Below, piece after piece: positions 9,415 to 22,456 of a stretch of DNA of 64,000 nucleotides (the stretch's first letter is position 1; each line of letters begins with the position of its first letter). Below the pieces are notes generated by a model that saw only the letters and a list, made by a program, of their open reading frames with translations, did no database searches and had not been told where the DNA came from. Both the position numbers and the translations under genes were made by a program. The DNA comes from Picochlorum sp. 'celeri' (taxonomy: Eukaryota; Chlorophyta; Trebouxiophyceae): the NCBI GenBank assembly GCA_010909725.1, contig JAACMV010000003.1, forward strand, positions 744,001 to 808,000, in the 5' to 3' direction.

Positions 9415-12400
9415 TTAGTGTACGAGGGCCTTGTGCTGTGTCATTCTGGTGAGGGCCTTGAGGTTGGCTGTTGCAGCTTCAATGTCTTGGGCATTGAAAA
9501 TGGCTCTCACGACAGCAACTCCATCGGCACCACTTTCTTGTAAAGTGCGAGATGCGTTTGTATCATCTATACCTCCAATTGCAACAACTGGGATGGATAC
9601 ATGTTCTTTAATCTGCCTGACACCATGGGTTCCTATGACTGAGGAGTCTTTCGTTGTTGTGGGGTAGGTTGCCCCAGATCCAACATAATCTGCTCCATCA
9701 CGCTGCGCTTTGAGAGCCAATTCTACCGTTTTGCACGACACCCCTACAATTTTATCCTGTCCAATCATTTTGCGGACAAGTGCTGCAGGAATATCACCCT
9801 GTCCTACATGAACTCCACATGCATCTGCAGCTATTGCCACATCAACCCTATCATTTACAATAACCTTGACACCTGCAGGCCTGCAGAGCCGTACTATTTT
9901 GGACACAATACGGGTCAATCTACCTCCTTCAGATACTTTGTCGCGTATCTGAATGACTGTTGCACCTCCAGCGATGACAGATTGCATTGTTTGAAGAATT
10001 TCTTCATCTGATCGATCTTCTGATGTTGTGCTTGGGCTTGTCACAGCATAAAGAGAAACATCAACGGGATTGGGAACCGGAGCCGTCTGTGGGGATCTAG
10101 GCCAGTCATATTGATCGTATGACAGGTTCATTGGCTTTTGATCCCCCTGTCCTATATTCAATCCCGACGACCGTTCCATGGCCCTCCAGACAAACTTCTT
10201 GGCCTTGTCAACAGCATGGAGGACATTCTCCCCCTGTGATATGTATGATGCAATGGCAGAAGCTAATGAGCAACCTGTACCATGATTATTTGTAGAATTC
10301 AAAAGAGGTGTGGAAAATTCGACAAACTCTTTCCCATCAAACAAAACGTCAATGGCATTGGATGAACCGTCCTGCAAATGGCCTCCTTTAATGAGAACAT
10401 ATCTGGGACCAAACTTGTACAGTTTCTCCGCGGCTAGTTTCATTGAATCCACAGAATCAATCACAACACTGTCGTCAAGGAGATGCATTGCTTCAGGAAT
10501 ATTCGGAGTCACGACCGTGGCCACGGGGAACAAGTGTTCCTTCATGGCATCAATGATGCCTTGCTCTGCCAGAGATGACCCAGAGCTCGATGCCAAAACA
10601 GGATCCAAAACGATCGGCGGCCTTGATGGCATTCGTTTCACAGCCTCGGAGACTGCTATCACATTATCAACCGATCCAAGCATTCCAATTTTAATGCAGT
10701 CCGCTCCGATATCAGTGTAGACATATCTGATCTGGTCTTGGACAATGTCAGAGGGAATGTTGTATATTGATTCCACACCAACTGTATTTTGCACGGTGAT
10801 GGCAGCAACAGCATTTGTGGCAAAGGAACCACACGCTGTGCATGTCTTGATATCGGCCTGCAAACCAGCGCCTCCTCCAGAATCACTTCCAGAGATGAGC
10901 ATCACTCTGGGAACATGGCTGACTGAAGCAGTCTCTTCTCGCTCTGAGCACCAACTCTCTGCAGATACTACCCCATATATTTCATCCCAAGAATTCGTTT
11001 GATATAAAACCTTTCCTGAACCATCACGATTCGAGTTATAGACGAAGTCTTCCAGTGGGAGAACAGGTATTCCTGCTATCCTCAGTACTGACATGAGTGT
11101 CTGGTTCTCTCCAAAGATGATTCCCATGGATGCCTCCATCAAAGAGCCAATGTCCGTGACCGAATCTCCCACATATATTGAAAAATCACTTTCTTTCTGC
11201 AATTGAATCATAATTTTCGCTTTATCTGTCGCATTCTCGCATTGCGTGTGCACCAAACCTGTACTCCTATCACCATCATCAAATTCCATCCTGTTGGCTA
11301 TGATGTGGACGACACCAGGTCGTTCTTCCATATCAACCGATGCGAGATCTGAGACGACTTCTACCGCTATACCGTGTCTTTGGAATACCTTTTCAATCAT
11401 CTCCGATGACCAATTCACGGACACGACTGCTGCATGCATTCCACAGTCAAGTGCATGCTGCAGTGTTTCAAGGCACCTAGGCTGCATGGCAATACCGTTG
11501 GCAGACTTCTGCAGCGATTCACGAGTGGCTCCTGATAAGAGGGACGATTCAAAACAAACCTTATTTCTGTAGCTATCAAACTTGGACACTTCCATCAGGA
11601 ACTCGGCCAACCATTCTTGTCCCTTCACAGCAGAGGCTCCCAATCCCTCAGGAACCAATCGCCCCAAAAGATCCTCACGCTCAGACACATACTCGCTCAA
11701 AAGCTTCTTATATAGCAATTCTTTATGTTGTCTCTCTTCGGGACCAACAGAATCGCCATGATATGCTGCATCAACAATTTTCGAGATTGTGTCCCCCTGG
11801 GAAGAAGTTTCATCAAAATCAACCACCAAAATGCCACGGCCCTTGTTTATTTTCGGCTCAGTGTTTGCTCCAAAAAACTGGAGCTCCTTTTTCATCGCAT
11901 AGGAGTAATGTTGATGGCAACGATCTGCACAGACAAGGCAAAACAGTTGTAACCACCTCCAACTGACGGACAGCCAAATCACAGTTTTGATTCACACCAT
12001 GATTTGCTGCAGGGAATACTGCTATACATTGATTTTTAATCAATATATGGTGTGTATCACGCGGCAAAAAGACCGAATGCTGCCTCAGCCAGTGGCAGCT
12101 TGGCCGAGTGCCTTGTTGACATGTCAACGCCTTGACGACCATTCGCAGCATAATTACGACATAATTAAGCGCAATTATCCACAATATAATTTATTGTAAT
12201 TTTTTAATGCCAGTACCGTACCTTTTGTGAGAGCATCATGCGATGCTACATCCAACACAGATTCTGCCATTGAAACACACCTCAGAAAATGGTCAGAGCT
12301 GTATTCGAGTATCCATTGTCCATAGGGATGGTCTTCAGGATCTCTTCCGTACTTGTCAAAAGCTATACTCTTGATTTTTCTCGCAACCTCTGCGTAGAGC

Positions 12401-13029
12401 CTGAAGCAGGGCAACAAGGAGGAGGCAACATGAACTGCCCCATCATTTCCTGATGGATTTGAAGCAACACGGGCCAAAAATTCTGTATATAACGATGTCG
12501 CCCACATAATATCATCATGTGAGAGATTTTCAAGGTCAATAAAGGTACCATGGATGTTGTCTAGTTCAGTTTCAACAGTTTCCAATAGATGAGAGATGTC
12601 AGCACATATGACTGTTTTGTGGTCCTCTGCAATCATTGGGTCAACCGCAGCGAGTTGGAGCATTGTCCTAATGGCTTCACGAAATACACTTAAATAGTAG
12701 ACATCTTGAGACAAGTACTTTTCGAATCGTTCTTTTGGCAATGTTCCGTCTGCAATACCCCTGACAAATGGGTTGAACAAGCTGGCATAATACAAATGTT
12801 GATTCTCTTCCCAAAGCACGCGTGTTGCATTCGACGTGGCCTTGGTCACCTGAACAATCTTTGTTGCACTTTGGGACACACTGATTGCGTGCCTTTTGCA
12901 CAAAGGAAGAGTCGCTTTCGAGAAGAAGCAACCCTTGCTTATGGAGCCCACTCTGCCTGGCATGAAAGGGATACTGCAGAGACTGCAGGGAAGCGATTTC
13001 ATACTTTTTGATCGATAAATATATAACAT
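9415..13029 (-). CDS. Four-domain thiamin enzyme: TenA - HAD phosphatase - ThiD (HMP-P kinase) - ThiE (thiamin-phosphate synthase)
   Basis: Two exons: 13029-12222 and 11924-9415. The 297-bp intron 12221-11925 (GTACGG...TGTGCAG) joins phase 1 to phase 1 and yields about 1105 residues. Order: likely transit peptide; TenA (about 45-265; WEENQHLYYASLFNPF, YLSQDVYYL, SMAES-like end); HAD phosphatase (about 290-580; DFDETSS, VSVNWS, YVGDSVTD); ThiD (about 596-870; SGSDSGGGAGLQAD, GTGC); ThiE (about 890-1105; IVNDRVDVA, GVHVGQGD, GSGATYPTTT). TenA-HAD corresponds to plant TH2 (salvage aminopyrimidine hydrolase plus thiamin-phosphate phosphatase) and ThiD-ThiE to plant TH1. The start is ATG 13029 or 13002; upstream the frame has only TTG. 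The gene is divergent from THI4, which makes the thiazole that ThiE uses. If splicing failed, the two halves would be separate proteins. Confidence 0.85.
11925..12221 (-). other. Long structured intron of the thiamin fusion gene
   Basis: At 297 bp the longest intron in the window. It contains several strong hairpins: the perfect palindrome GTTGACATGTCAAC, a GCTGCC/GGCAGC stem with a 9-nt loop, and TTGATT-AAA-AATCAA. It does not match the thiamin-pyrophosphate riboswitch core (no CUGAGA and no GAACCUGAUC-like block), although algal TPP riboswitches commonly sit in introns of such genes. Confidence 0.6.
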
Positions 13030-14420
<1,391 letters not shown>

Positions 14421-15328
14421 TCAGCATCTGCAATGATGAAAATGCCATGATGCAATGTATTTTCTCAAGTTTTGTAACCCATACACATCTACATGGACAT
14501 ATATACCGGGCCTCACGATGAATCCATCTTTTAATCGTCTGTATATCCAAGCACACCTGGATGCCTCCCTAATGTGAATCGAACGTGAACCATTGATTCT
14601 CATCCCTAGCTCATCACAGCTGGGCCTGCCCTTGTTCACCACAAGAGAGACACAGATGACGGCACTTCGAATACCTGAAAATGAAGTATCGTATCTCAAT
14701 TGAGGACCTCTCGATGGGGCAGTATCGGGGTGAAATTGCACGTGGGAAAATCATTGAGTGAGTAGCCTACCACTGGTAGGCTCAACCAGAATCCCAGATA
14801 GGATGCACTGCCGACGCAATAGAGCACCTGCACATAGTCCCACCCGGATATATATATAATCTAAGAATGATCTAAGAAACGACGAGATAGGACAATGATA
14901 TAGGGCAACTGTGCTAGCGTATCTTGCAAGATACCCTCAAATTCCACACTGCCAAACGAATGAGATCTCAATCGATCGATTGATATCGATCTCGCGAGAT
15001 CTACGTGTCATCAAACCGAGAGTTCGTATTTTGTCATCCCGGCCATTGCCACTGAATAGATACCTGGCCGACCCATCCTCCTCATTATAATTCACGAAAC
15101 TAATATTTGATGCAAGATTGAAAAGCTTGACGAAGGGTGTTGTGTGATTGGTCTCGATTTGAAACCAATACTGACACGTCGCTCTTTACAACGCGTGGTA
15201 AGGGCAGCCGTCTTTGCAGTACCAATTGCAGTAACAAGTATATCATCTATTAGTACACATACTATTTCTAATAATACGAATAAAAGCACAAAACTTTCTC
15301 ACTTTGCGTGTGACTGGCGCTCAGAAAT
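14421..15328. other. Intergenic, 0.9 kb, with a cluster of palindromes
   Basis: No supported gene or RNA. Positions 14961-15001 form a run of consecutive palindromes: TGAGATCTCA, AATCGATCGATT, GATATC and GATCTCGCGAGATC. The rest is ordinary AT-leaning sequence, leading into the promoter of the second wall gene. Confidence 0.5.
14961..15001. repeat. Array of short perfect palindromes
   Basis: TGAGATCTCA (14961-14970), AATCGATCGATT (14970-14981), GATATC (14982-14987) and GATCTCGCGAGATC (14988-15001) abut one another with almost no spacer. Function unknown; it could be a protein-binding site or a local cruciform. Confidence 0.7.
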
Positions 15329-18300
15329 ATGACTCGCTGCCAGGCGCTTGCGTTGGTGGTACTTTTTGGGGTTTGTTTAACAGCATGTTATGGTGCGTGG
15401 CCTCGGACTGACTGCCTTGCCTGCTGGTACCCTTGTTTGATCACACGATATATAAATACGCGTGTGAATGACTTTGTCGATGTGCTGCAGGCAAGTTGAG
15501 GGATGGCGAGTATGTCGTCCAATATGTTGGAACTGGAGACTGCAAGGGTGTGTGGTGTGGTACTTTTGATTCTGCGATGGACTGAGGTCACGCGCATACG
15601 GTGTGGACGAGACTCAATCACTAATCACTATACTGATCTATCTATGCAGGACGGTATCTATCCTATCAGGAATGGGGAAAGGATGCGTCTGGAAGGGTGC
15701 GGTTGCAGTCTGCCGAAGCCAAGAGGCCAATGACGTGGCGAGTGGTGCACTTGGAAAATAACACGTTTTCGCTCGAGGCAGTGCGTTTTTATAGTATTTT
15801 GCTATGTCCTTTATCGTATTCCATAGTCTGAGATATTGCGATATTGCGTGTGCCTTTGTTGCATTGCAGGTCTACAGGGCAAGATGCTGTCCTGCCAAGC
15901 TGTCCTATGCCAGGAGCTGTCGTTCAAAGTCTGTGCGTGTGCGTCGCCAAGGTTTGCTGTCGTGGGACCTGGTCCAAGTGGGGAATAGAGGAACGATATA
16001 CAAGGTATTTGCCAAGGTACGCGTTTTGCTTGTATGGAAGGGCTTTGACAACAAAGATTTGCTCCATGGTATTTATGACGTGACATTTGGAATGCAGCAT
16101 CGAGAGGCCTGTACAAAGCGGCGATCCGTGAGCCTTCTTGGTGCAGCGCTGGATAGAAACAATGCATGCAAAGATAGATCAGTCGTCTTGGATCGTCCCA
16201 GCCAGAAAGGGTTGCATTGGAGGTTTGTTCTGAGACGACCCATCCTGCCACCTCTGTCACCATCCCCACCTTTGCCACCTCCACCTCCCCCGGCTGTGGT
16301 TGCCGTGGAAGTGCCTGTGCTGAACGTCCAGGTCTCTTTCGCCAACGAGACTGTGGAGTCTTTTGGTCCAGAGAAGCAAGCAAACCTGTGCAAGAACCTG
16401 GTATCCCTGTCTGACTATGACCCTGCCCTTGTTGAGTGCAGTGTGGTAAGTGTGCGTCCAGCGACTGGCCGAGGGAGGAATCTACTCCAGTCGGGCATTG
16501 TCGCTGATAGCCAAATGACATTTCGTGTGAACGATGCATCGCAAGTGGAGGCTGCGACTCAAGCAGCGCAGCAGACAGCACAGGATTTGCAGGACCCCGA
16601 AACAGCATCTGCTGCCCTTGGAGAGGGTGCTCAGGTGGATGGAGTAGAAGAGACTTCTGAGACTGAAGAGGTTCCCGCCAACCCTCCAGAGCCGGAACCG
16701 GAACCAGAACCGGAACCGGAACCGGAGCCAGAACCGGAACCGGAACCGGAACCGGAACCAGAGCCAGAGCCAGAGCCAGAGCCAGAACCGATTCCTGAGC
16801 CAATTCCTGAGCCGGAGCCAATACCCGAGCCGACTCCTCAGCCTGTGCCCGTTCCTGTCCCTGTACCATCACCCTCTCCACCTCCTCCTCCACCGCCATC
16901 AGTCTCTCCTCCTCCACCGCCATCAGTCTCTCCACCTCCACCGCCATCAGTCTCTCCACCTCCACCGCCATCACCATACTCAACAATACCGCCGCCACCA
17001 CCAGTATCCCCACCGCCGCCCCCTCCAGCAACCCCGTCACCTCCGACAGATGTCACGGCCACTGCCGCAAGCGAGTGCACGCCATCTATCATTGTAACCT
17101 GGCAAGCCCCTGGAGCTGGTCCTACCATTACTGGATATTTTGTTTCCTGCGAGTCCTCGACAGTATCTGGGGTAAATACTACTGTCCCAGAAGGTCAAAG
17201 CACTGCCACACTGACAGTCCAGGTTGGAGAAGAGTATCAGTGCTCTGTGGCTTCTGAGGGGCCTTCAGGTTCCTCTGAGCCAGTGGATGCATTGCCTGTG
17301 ACCTATGGGTACGTCGCGTGTTTGAATTGATTTTGAGGATAAACATGCTCTGATTGAAACGGTGTATTGCTGCAGGTATCCAGAATCATGCAAGCCAGGA
17401 ACGGTTACGAATGTACAGACAACTTTTGTGTCATATGCAAACCGTTTCCAAAGGACCGTCGAGTGGTCAGCTCCATCACCGCTACCAGAACTCGAAATCA
17501 CATCATACAATGTTAATTGCAGCAGTGATGGGGATTTCAGAGTTGTACAGGTGGAAAATACAAGTACAACTCTCGGTGATGGAGTCTCTGAAAATGCTCC
17601 CTTCAATCTGGATACCTCGTACAGTTGCACTGTGACTGCCACAAATGCTGCTGGAACAGGTGCACCATCAGATCCGAGTGCCCCTTTCGTAGGTGGTAGA
17701 CTGCCTCAAACAGGAGACTTCTTTGTTCCACAAAGCTCATTTCTCGCCGAATTCGTCCCAGGGCAATGGTTTTATTCCACTCTGGCAAGTGGTGGGAGCG
17801 AGATCATCACAAACCCAGTGCCAGGTGCAGGTTCTCCAGGGGATCAGGTGGTCGAGTTAACCACTACGTGTAGCAATGATGACCTTGCCGGCATAAAAGT
17901 ATCTTACTATCCTGGATCTATTTTCAATGGCATGCTATTCTCTGATTTTTTGGCGAACTTCAGCAGCATGTCGTACAAGTATTACAAGGTGGGAGATGAC
18001 CCTCAAGGATGTACTAGTAGTGTCACCTCTCCTACGTTTAAATTCGAGGTCTTCTCACAAAAGGCAGACGACAACGATGAGCCATCCTACACTACATTCC
18101 TCTGGGAGCCATATACAGCTCCCCCACTCAATGGGAGTCCAGCTCCTTCTGGATCCTGGCAAAGTGTCCAGGTATCAAAGTCAGACGGCACAGCTACATT
18201 TGATGGAAACGGTGGATGGAGATCAACGAGGGACTTAGGACAAGGTGACTCATTCCAGAATCAGGCTTCTCTAGCCACTTGGGAGTCTTTCCTCAGTGGT

Positions 18301-18471
18301 ACTGAGATTGATGGCAAAACGACCACCTCCCTGGACTTCATCACAGATGCAGTGGTTTGGTCCATCAGCGTTGAAATAGGGAGATATAATCCAGGACTCG
18401 TCACTTACACCAATGATATCCAAGTGTCATCTGGCGACTATGATTGGTCTTTTTCTTTCACGACCGGATGA
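15329..18471 (+). CDS. Secreted Pro-rich cell-wall protein (pherophorin-like) with PEPE, SPPPP and FN3 regions
   Basis: Six exons by phase matching: 15329-15392, 15491-15547, 15650-15780, 15870-16004, 16098-17308, 17376-18471; 897 residues. The fourth intron (16005-16097, 93 bp) has no stop in frame, so it might be retained. Exon 1 encodes a signal peptide ([15 protein letters not shown]). Exons 2-5 begin with three repeats ending W-x-[VLF]-[VL], the same N-terminal domain as in the gene at 416-3823. Then come a short Pro run, a region about 200-330 with conserved NLCKNL and CSVVSVRP, a Pro-Glu dipeptide tract (about 345-385), an SPPPP tract (about 400-460), two FN3-like units ([11 protein letters not shown] and [10 protein letters not shown], each with a YxCxV end) and a C-terminal domain of about 240 residues that I do not recognise. 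Likely secreted, hydroxyproline-rich matrix protein. No Hint domain here. Confidence 0.8.
16686..16818 (+). repeat. Pro-Glu (PEPE) coding repeat
   Basis: Tandem ccg-gaa/cca-gag hexamers encoding alternating Pro and Glu, an acidic rigid spacer between the N-terminal domains and the SPPPP tract. Confidence 0.85.
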
Positions 18472-19205
18472 AAGGATACTCGTCTAGCTTTACAGTTTGT
18501 GCATTGACAGGTCTTTGGGACTTTTGCCCAACTGAATGCTGCTGCATCACTTGAAAAGTACGAACATTTTGAATACTATTTCAGTACAGCATCTACTACT
18601 ATTACTATTTCTACTACTATTACTACTATCACATTATCATATCAAAATATAACAATGCATCAATCACCATGAGATCGATTACAAGAGTTTTCAAACACAC
18701 GTGTGTGTATAAAGTAACCCAAATCTTTGACTGGCCACTATGTTGCATCCCCATACCAGAGCACATGCTTTCTAACGGGTGATGGTACACATGTCACAAT
18801 CAAAAGTCAGGTGGCACTACAAATGTGATAATCTTGGCACATCGAAGACAATGGAGCCTCTCCATCAAGGAAGGAAGGATGCAGTGTACCTTGCATTTTT
18901 CCTTGGGCCGTCTCCATGCTCTGTAAAAGCATTAATTAAAAATAAAATACGCTGTATCGCAAATGAATCCACACATCGCATGAAATCCAAGCCATATTTG
19001 AGAGAAGAAAGAAATCAATTCTGAAGCATGGCTTGTCAAGAAGACTAGCACACGCCTGTACTCATGGTTTGATCCATCAGACCAAACTATAGGAGTTACA
19101 TTATGAATTTGAATATATCTGTGCCCATAGAGAGAAGATTAGGCCCTTGTAGAGTACAGCGATGTAATACATGTACGTTTCTTGCATGGTCTTGATTTCA
19201 GATGC
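18472..19205. other. Intergenic with TAC/TAT microsatellite
   Basis: No supported gene. A trinucleotide-like TAC/TAT repeat lies at about 18593-18631, shortly after the wall-gene stop. An open frame at 18779-19024 starts with GTG and has no recognisable product. Confidence 0.5.
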
Positions 19206-20135
19206 ATGCCATCTTTGACTCGATTTTCTTGTTCAATTTCAGATTCAAAAAATATTGGATGGGTTCATCAAACGAATAGGAACAGCTGTAATGGTCTTTC
19301 AAGGGGAAAGGTACAGAGCAGGACAAGGGCAGAGCCCAAGAATGGTCAGGACAATGATCGGCCAGAGATTGCTGTTGTTCTGCGAGATAGAATCAAAGAT
19401 GGATTAGAAAAGGTACCTCGTGCTCCCTGGGGAGTTGATACTGTGTTGACAGTCATGCTTGTGTGGGTGGTGTGTTTTTGGGTCTCTGCGTACAATGTTG
19501 TTCCTCAGGCACTGGTGTTTGTCAAGCAACATGTGTTTGGCAGGGCCTTGTCCCTTTCTGAAAGCCTCGCGCTGAGGCATCTACTTTTGGATGGTAGTCA
19601 AATAGTATGTATAGGTATTCTGTTGAATAGAGCATTGAAGCAGTATTCGCCTAGATCTCTTGGTCTTTTTCGGGTGCAAGTCTCATCAAAGAGAGCCTGG
19701 ATTGCTATTGCGATAGGTTTGGTGCTCTTTCCATGTGTGGATTATTTGCATCGGTTCATTGTGTCATTAACAACGCATACGCCTCTTGGAGCTGATGGTA
19801 TATCGTCTGCACATGCCAAAATGTTTGGTGATCATGGATCTTTGGCACGAGTGCTATGGTTTCTTGTGCTGGGTGTTGTTGCTCCTGTGTGGGAAGAAGT
19901 TATTTTTCGGGGCTTCTTGCTGCCTTCTCTGGCGCAACTATTCTCTCCCATTGTTGGAATTTGCCTCACGTCACTGGTCTTTTCCCTTGTCCATTTCACC
20001 ACAGAAGGGTTTTTCCCCTTGATGATCCTCGGTATTATTTTTGGTGCATCATATTGCGCCACAGCCAATCTATTCCCAGCAATCATGTTGCACAGCCTAT
20101 GGAATGTATGCTTGTTGGTCCAAGTGTTGTCATGA
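19206..20135 (+). CDS. CPBP-family intramembrane metalloprotease (plastid-targeted)
   Basis: Intronless, 309 residues. The start is ATG 19206; the frame continues upstream only to a TTG. A Ser/Arg-rich N-terminus (about 1-45) looks like a chloroplast transit peptide. At least six hydrophobic segments follow. The family motifs are present near the C-terminus: EEVIFRGFLLP (the EExxxR motif), FSLVHF with a conserved His, and HSLWN. These glutamates and histidines form the metal site of CAAX-type prenyl-peptidases and the plant SCO4/BCM-like plastid proteins. The substrate cannot be read from sequence. Confidence 0.85.
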   Translation: MPSLTRFSCSISDSKNIGWVHQTNRNSCNGLSRGKVQSRTRAEPKNGQDNDRPEIAVVLRDRIKDGLEKVPRAPWGVDTVLTVMLVWVVCFWVSAYNVVPQALVFVKQHVFGRALSLSESLALRHLLLDGSQIVCIGILLNRALKQYSPRSLGLFRVQVSSKRAWIAIAIGLVLFPCVDYLHRFIVSLTTHTPLGADGISSAHAKMFGDHGSLARVLWFLVLGVVAPVWEEVIFRGFLLPSLAQLFSPIVGICLTSLVFSLVHFTTEGFFPLMILGIIFGASYCATANLFPAIMLHSLWNVCLLVQVLS

Positions 20136-20413
20136 GTATAAATTGATAGTTTACTTACAAGTACTTGCTAGTATTTATGTATGTATCATTGTAAACAAAA
20201 CAAAAAAAACCTGTTGACTCTTCTTATTATTTTATTGTAGCACTATTTTCTTTACTGTACAATGCAAACCTTCTCAACACTACGAGGAAGGAGAAGGCTG
20301 AGAAAAAACAAGGCATCATATTGACACATGCGTGTACAATATGAATGCTGCCAGTATACAAGCGATACCCAATAATCACGCTGTCTTGTCGCAATATAAA
20401 CAATGCTGAATCC

Positions 20414-22456
20414 TCAGAATCGTGGACACGACATTTGTTGGACCTGGCCCCGTGGGCCGATTATTGTCTTATCTTGCCATGCTCCAGAGGAGATGGCTGC
20501 AGCAATTTTAGAAGCAATCTTTGCCAAAAATATTTCCCACTCTTTTGCATCCATTTCTTTCAGCACAAACGATGACTCTGAACATCCTCTTGGCTCCACA
20601 AGGGGAGGGTATTGAGATTTACCCTCTTCCTGGTCAGCCATGTTTTGTGTAGATCCATGAATCTGTGTGCGGCTCATCGCCCGTGGAAATCCTGTGGTGC
20701 GAATCTTTGATGCTACAGTCGCCAGTCCTGGGACATATGATTGAGCACCACGGAAATTTTGAGCATCGACGTCCCCTGTCGCCTTGTCAGGGAGTGCATG
20801 TGTTGGAGAATCACTCTCATAATTCACCGAATTCATATCAGACATGGCTGCTTTGAATGTCACGCTTCCATTCGTTCCAAAAGGAGTCTCAACCTCACCA
20901 CAAGGGCGAACTCGAAGAGATGGCGCGGCTGCATATGCACGCTCCTTTCTCTTGCATAATGGGGAATTTGGAGATGGTGTCTTGGCACCACCATCCTCAT
21001 CCATGCTGAAGAGACCATCGCAATGAGCCTTGATCTGCATAGTATTATCTTCAATATCCGTTGTCTCATCCAATGCCATTTGGAAATGCGTTGCAGAGGA
21101 ACCAGAGTCTGGTGTTGCAGCCTCATCAGCAGTCTCTGAGATGGACATGGATGAAAAGTGGCTCAGTGCAGCCTGCTCTCGAGCTGCTTTGAGCTCCTCA
21201 TACATTTCCTTTCGCACTTCAAAGCACATGACTTCAAGCTCGGAAGGTTCCTCATCAATGCCAATAATAGGCCTTGTCATAATGTCGGCAATCTCCGACA
21301 AGCTGAGACCAGCTGCTGCACATTCCTGCAAAAGCAGGGTGGACAGCTCCATCACACGAAAGCTTGCTTCACTGATATCCGGAAGCTCTTTTCGAAGCAA
21401 ATCCGCGTCAGCCTTGGCATCAAGACTCGCAATATAGTCGAGCTCTTCCTGATCAAATGGCAACATTGCTTGAGGCCAGTGCTGCCACTCAAAGTATGGT
21501 GGTTCCAATCCTTCTGGAAGTGCAAACCCATGATCAATTGGAATCAATTCATATGAATCCCCTGATGGAATAGCAATCGAATCCTTTGCAGACTGACTTT
21601 TTACTTTTCTGACAAGAATATTTCCTCCGTGCCTGTCTGTATTGAACAGACGAATGTCCAAAATCCCAATGCGATGCACGTCCTTCTTGTCAAACAATGA
21701 TGTCCCCATCTCTGTTGTATCGCAATCATGGTGGACAAAGCGCTGCAAGGAGCCCAACTTCAACGGGAGGGTATCTTCCTCCATATCCACGTCACCATAA
21801 TGGAAAATAGGATGAGACATGCGAACCATGACTGTATGAGGAACCTTGGCAAACCTGCCATGATCCAGCAGGTATGCTGCCACCTCCCGTGATGCCGCCT
21901 CCCCAACACGGACAGTCGGCTTGAGGCCAGGCTCTCCCAATTCTCTTCCAACAAAACCTTTAGGATTATTTGGTGCGAGAGGCTCTTCATCACATGGTTT
22001 CATTATTGCAAACTTCACCCCATTCTCGCTCTTGAAAAAATATGTGCCTCCCAGACCTTCAGTAGCTGCCTCTGGCTCTTGATACGCCTTGAGCCCACGT
22101 ACAACAGAACGCATCATTCTCTTCACACCAGGGGTCAAATGAGAGTAGTCCGCAAGCGTCATATCTCCCTGACTCATTGCCAATCCAGGTGACATACTTG
22201 CGGCAGCAACACTAGCCTGGCTTGGATGAGCTTTGATAGATGCCGCACACGACACCTGTATATCTGAATTCATACACGACGATAGCATGGAAGACTCCAT
22301 CTTCTGCGCATCCGCCATCCCATCAACGGCGTTCTGTCCACCCACGCTCTTCTTCCCCTCTGACCTCACAACATGGAATCCATGCTGGGTCACATACTCT
22401 TGCTGTTGTTGTCCAAGCCGACTCATTTCATCGACCTCTGATGCCACAATCATCAT
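20414..22456 (-). CDS. Phosphatidylinositol 4-kinase gamma-type (PI3/4-kinase fold)
   Basis: Intronless, 680 residues from ATG 22456 (upstream codon at 22474 is TTG). The catalytic region covers about 130-400: GGTYFFKSENG glycine-loop equivalent, FAIMKPCDEEP with the ATP-binding Lys, EVAAYLLDH, DIRLFNTDRHGGNILV catalytic loop (DRHGGN) and PIDHGFALPE (the DxG-type metal site is DHG). This block matches the plant PI4K-gamma family. Plant members often carry N-terminal ubiquitin-like domains; none is visible here. A Ser-rich acidic C-terminal extension of about 250 residues has no known domain. Some family members phosphorylate proteins rather than lipids, so substrate is uncertain. Confidence 0.9.
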   Translation of the reverse strand: MMIVASEVDEMSRLGQQQQEYVTQHGFHVVRSEGKKSVGGQNAVDGMADAQKMESSMLSSCMNSDIQVSCAASIKAHPSQASVAAASMSPGLAMSQGDMTLADYSHLTPGVKRMMRSVVRGLKAYQEPEAATEGLGGTYFFKSENGVKFAIMKPCDEEPLAPNNPKGFVGRELGEPGLKPTVRVGEAASREVAAYLLDHGRFAKVPHTVMVRMSHPIFHYGDVDMEEDTLPLKLGSLQRFVHHDCDTTEMGTSLFDKKDVHRIGILDIRLFNTDRHGGNILVRKVKSQSAKDSIAIPSGDSYELIPIDHGFALPEGLEPPYFEWQHWPQAMLPFDQEELDYIASLDAKADADLLRKELPDISEASFRVMELSTLLLQECAAAGLSLSEIADIMTRPIIGIDEEPSELEVMCFEVRKEMYEELKAAREQAALSHFSSMSISETADEAATPDSGSSATHFQMALDETTDIEDNTMQIKAHCDGLFSMDEDGGAKTPSPNSPLCKRKERAYAAAPSLRVRPCGEVETPFGTNGSVTFKAAMSDMNSVNYESDSPTHALPDKATGDVDAQNFRGAQSYVPGLATVASKIRTTGFPRAMSRTQIHGSTQNMADQEEGKSQYPPLVEPRGCSESSFVLKEMDAKEWEIFLAKIASKIAAAISSGAWQDKTIIGPRGQVQQMSCPRF

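Noticed and set aside
18779..19024. 81-codon frame before the CPBP gene
   Set aside because: GTG start, no domain, AT-rich intergenic composition.
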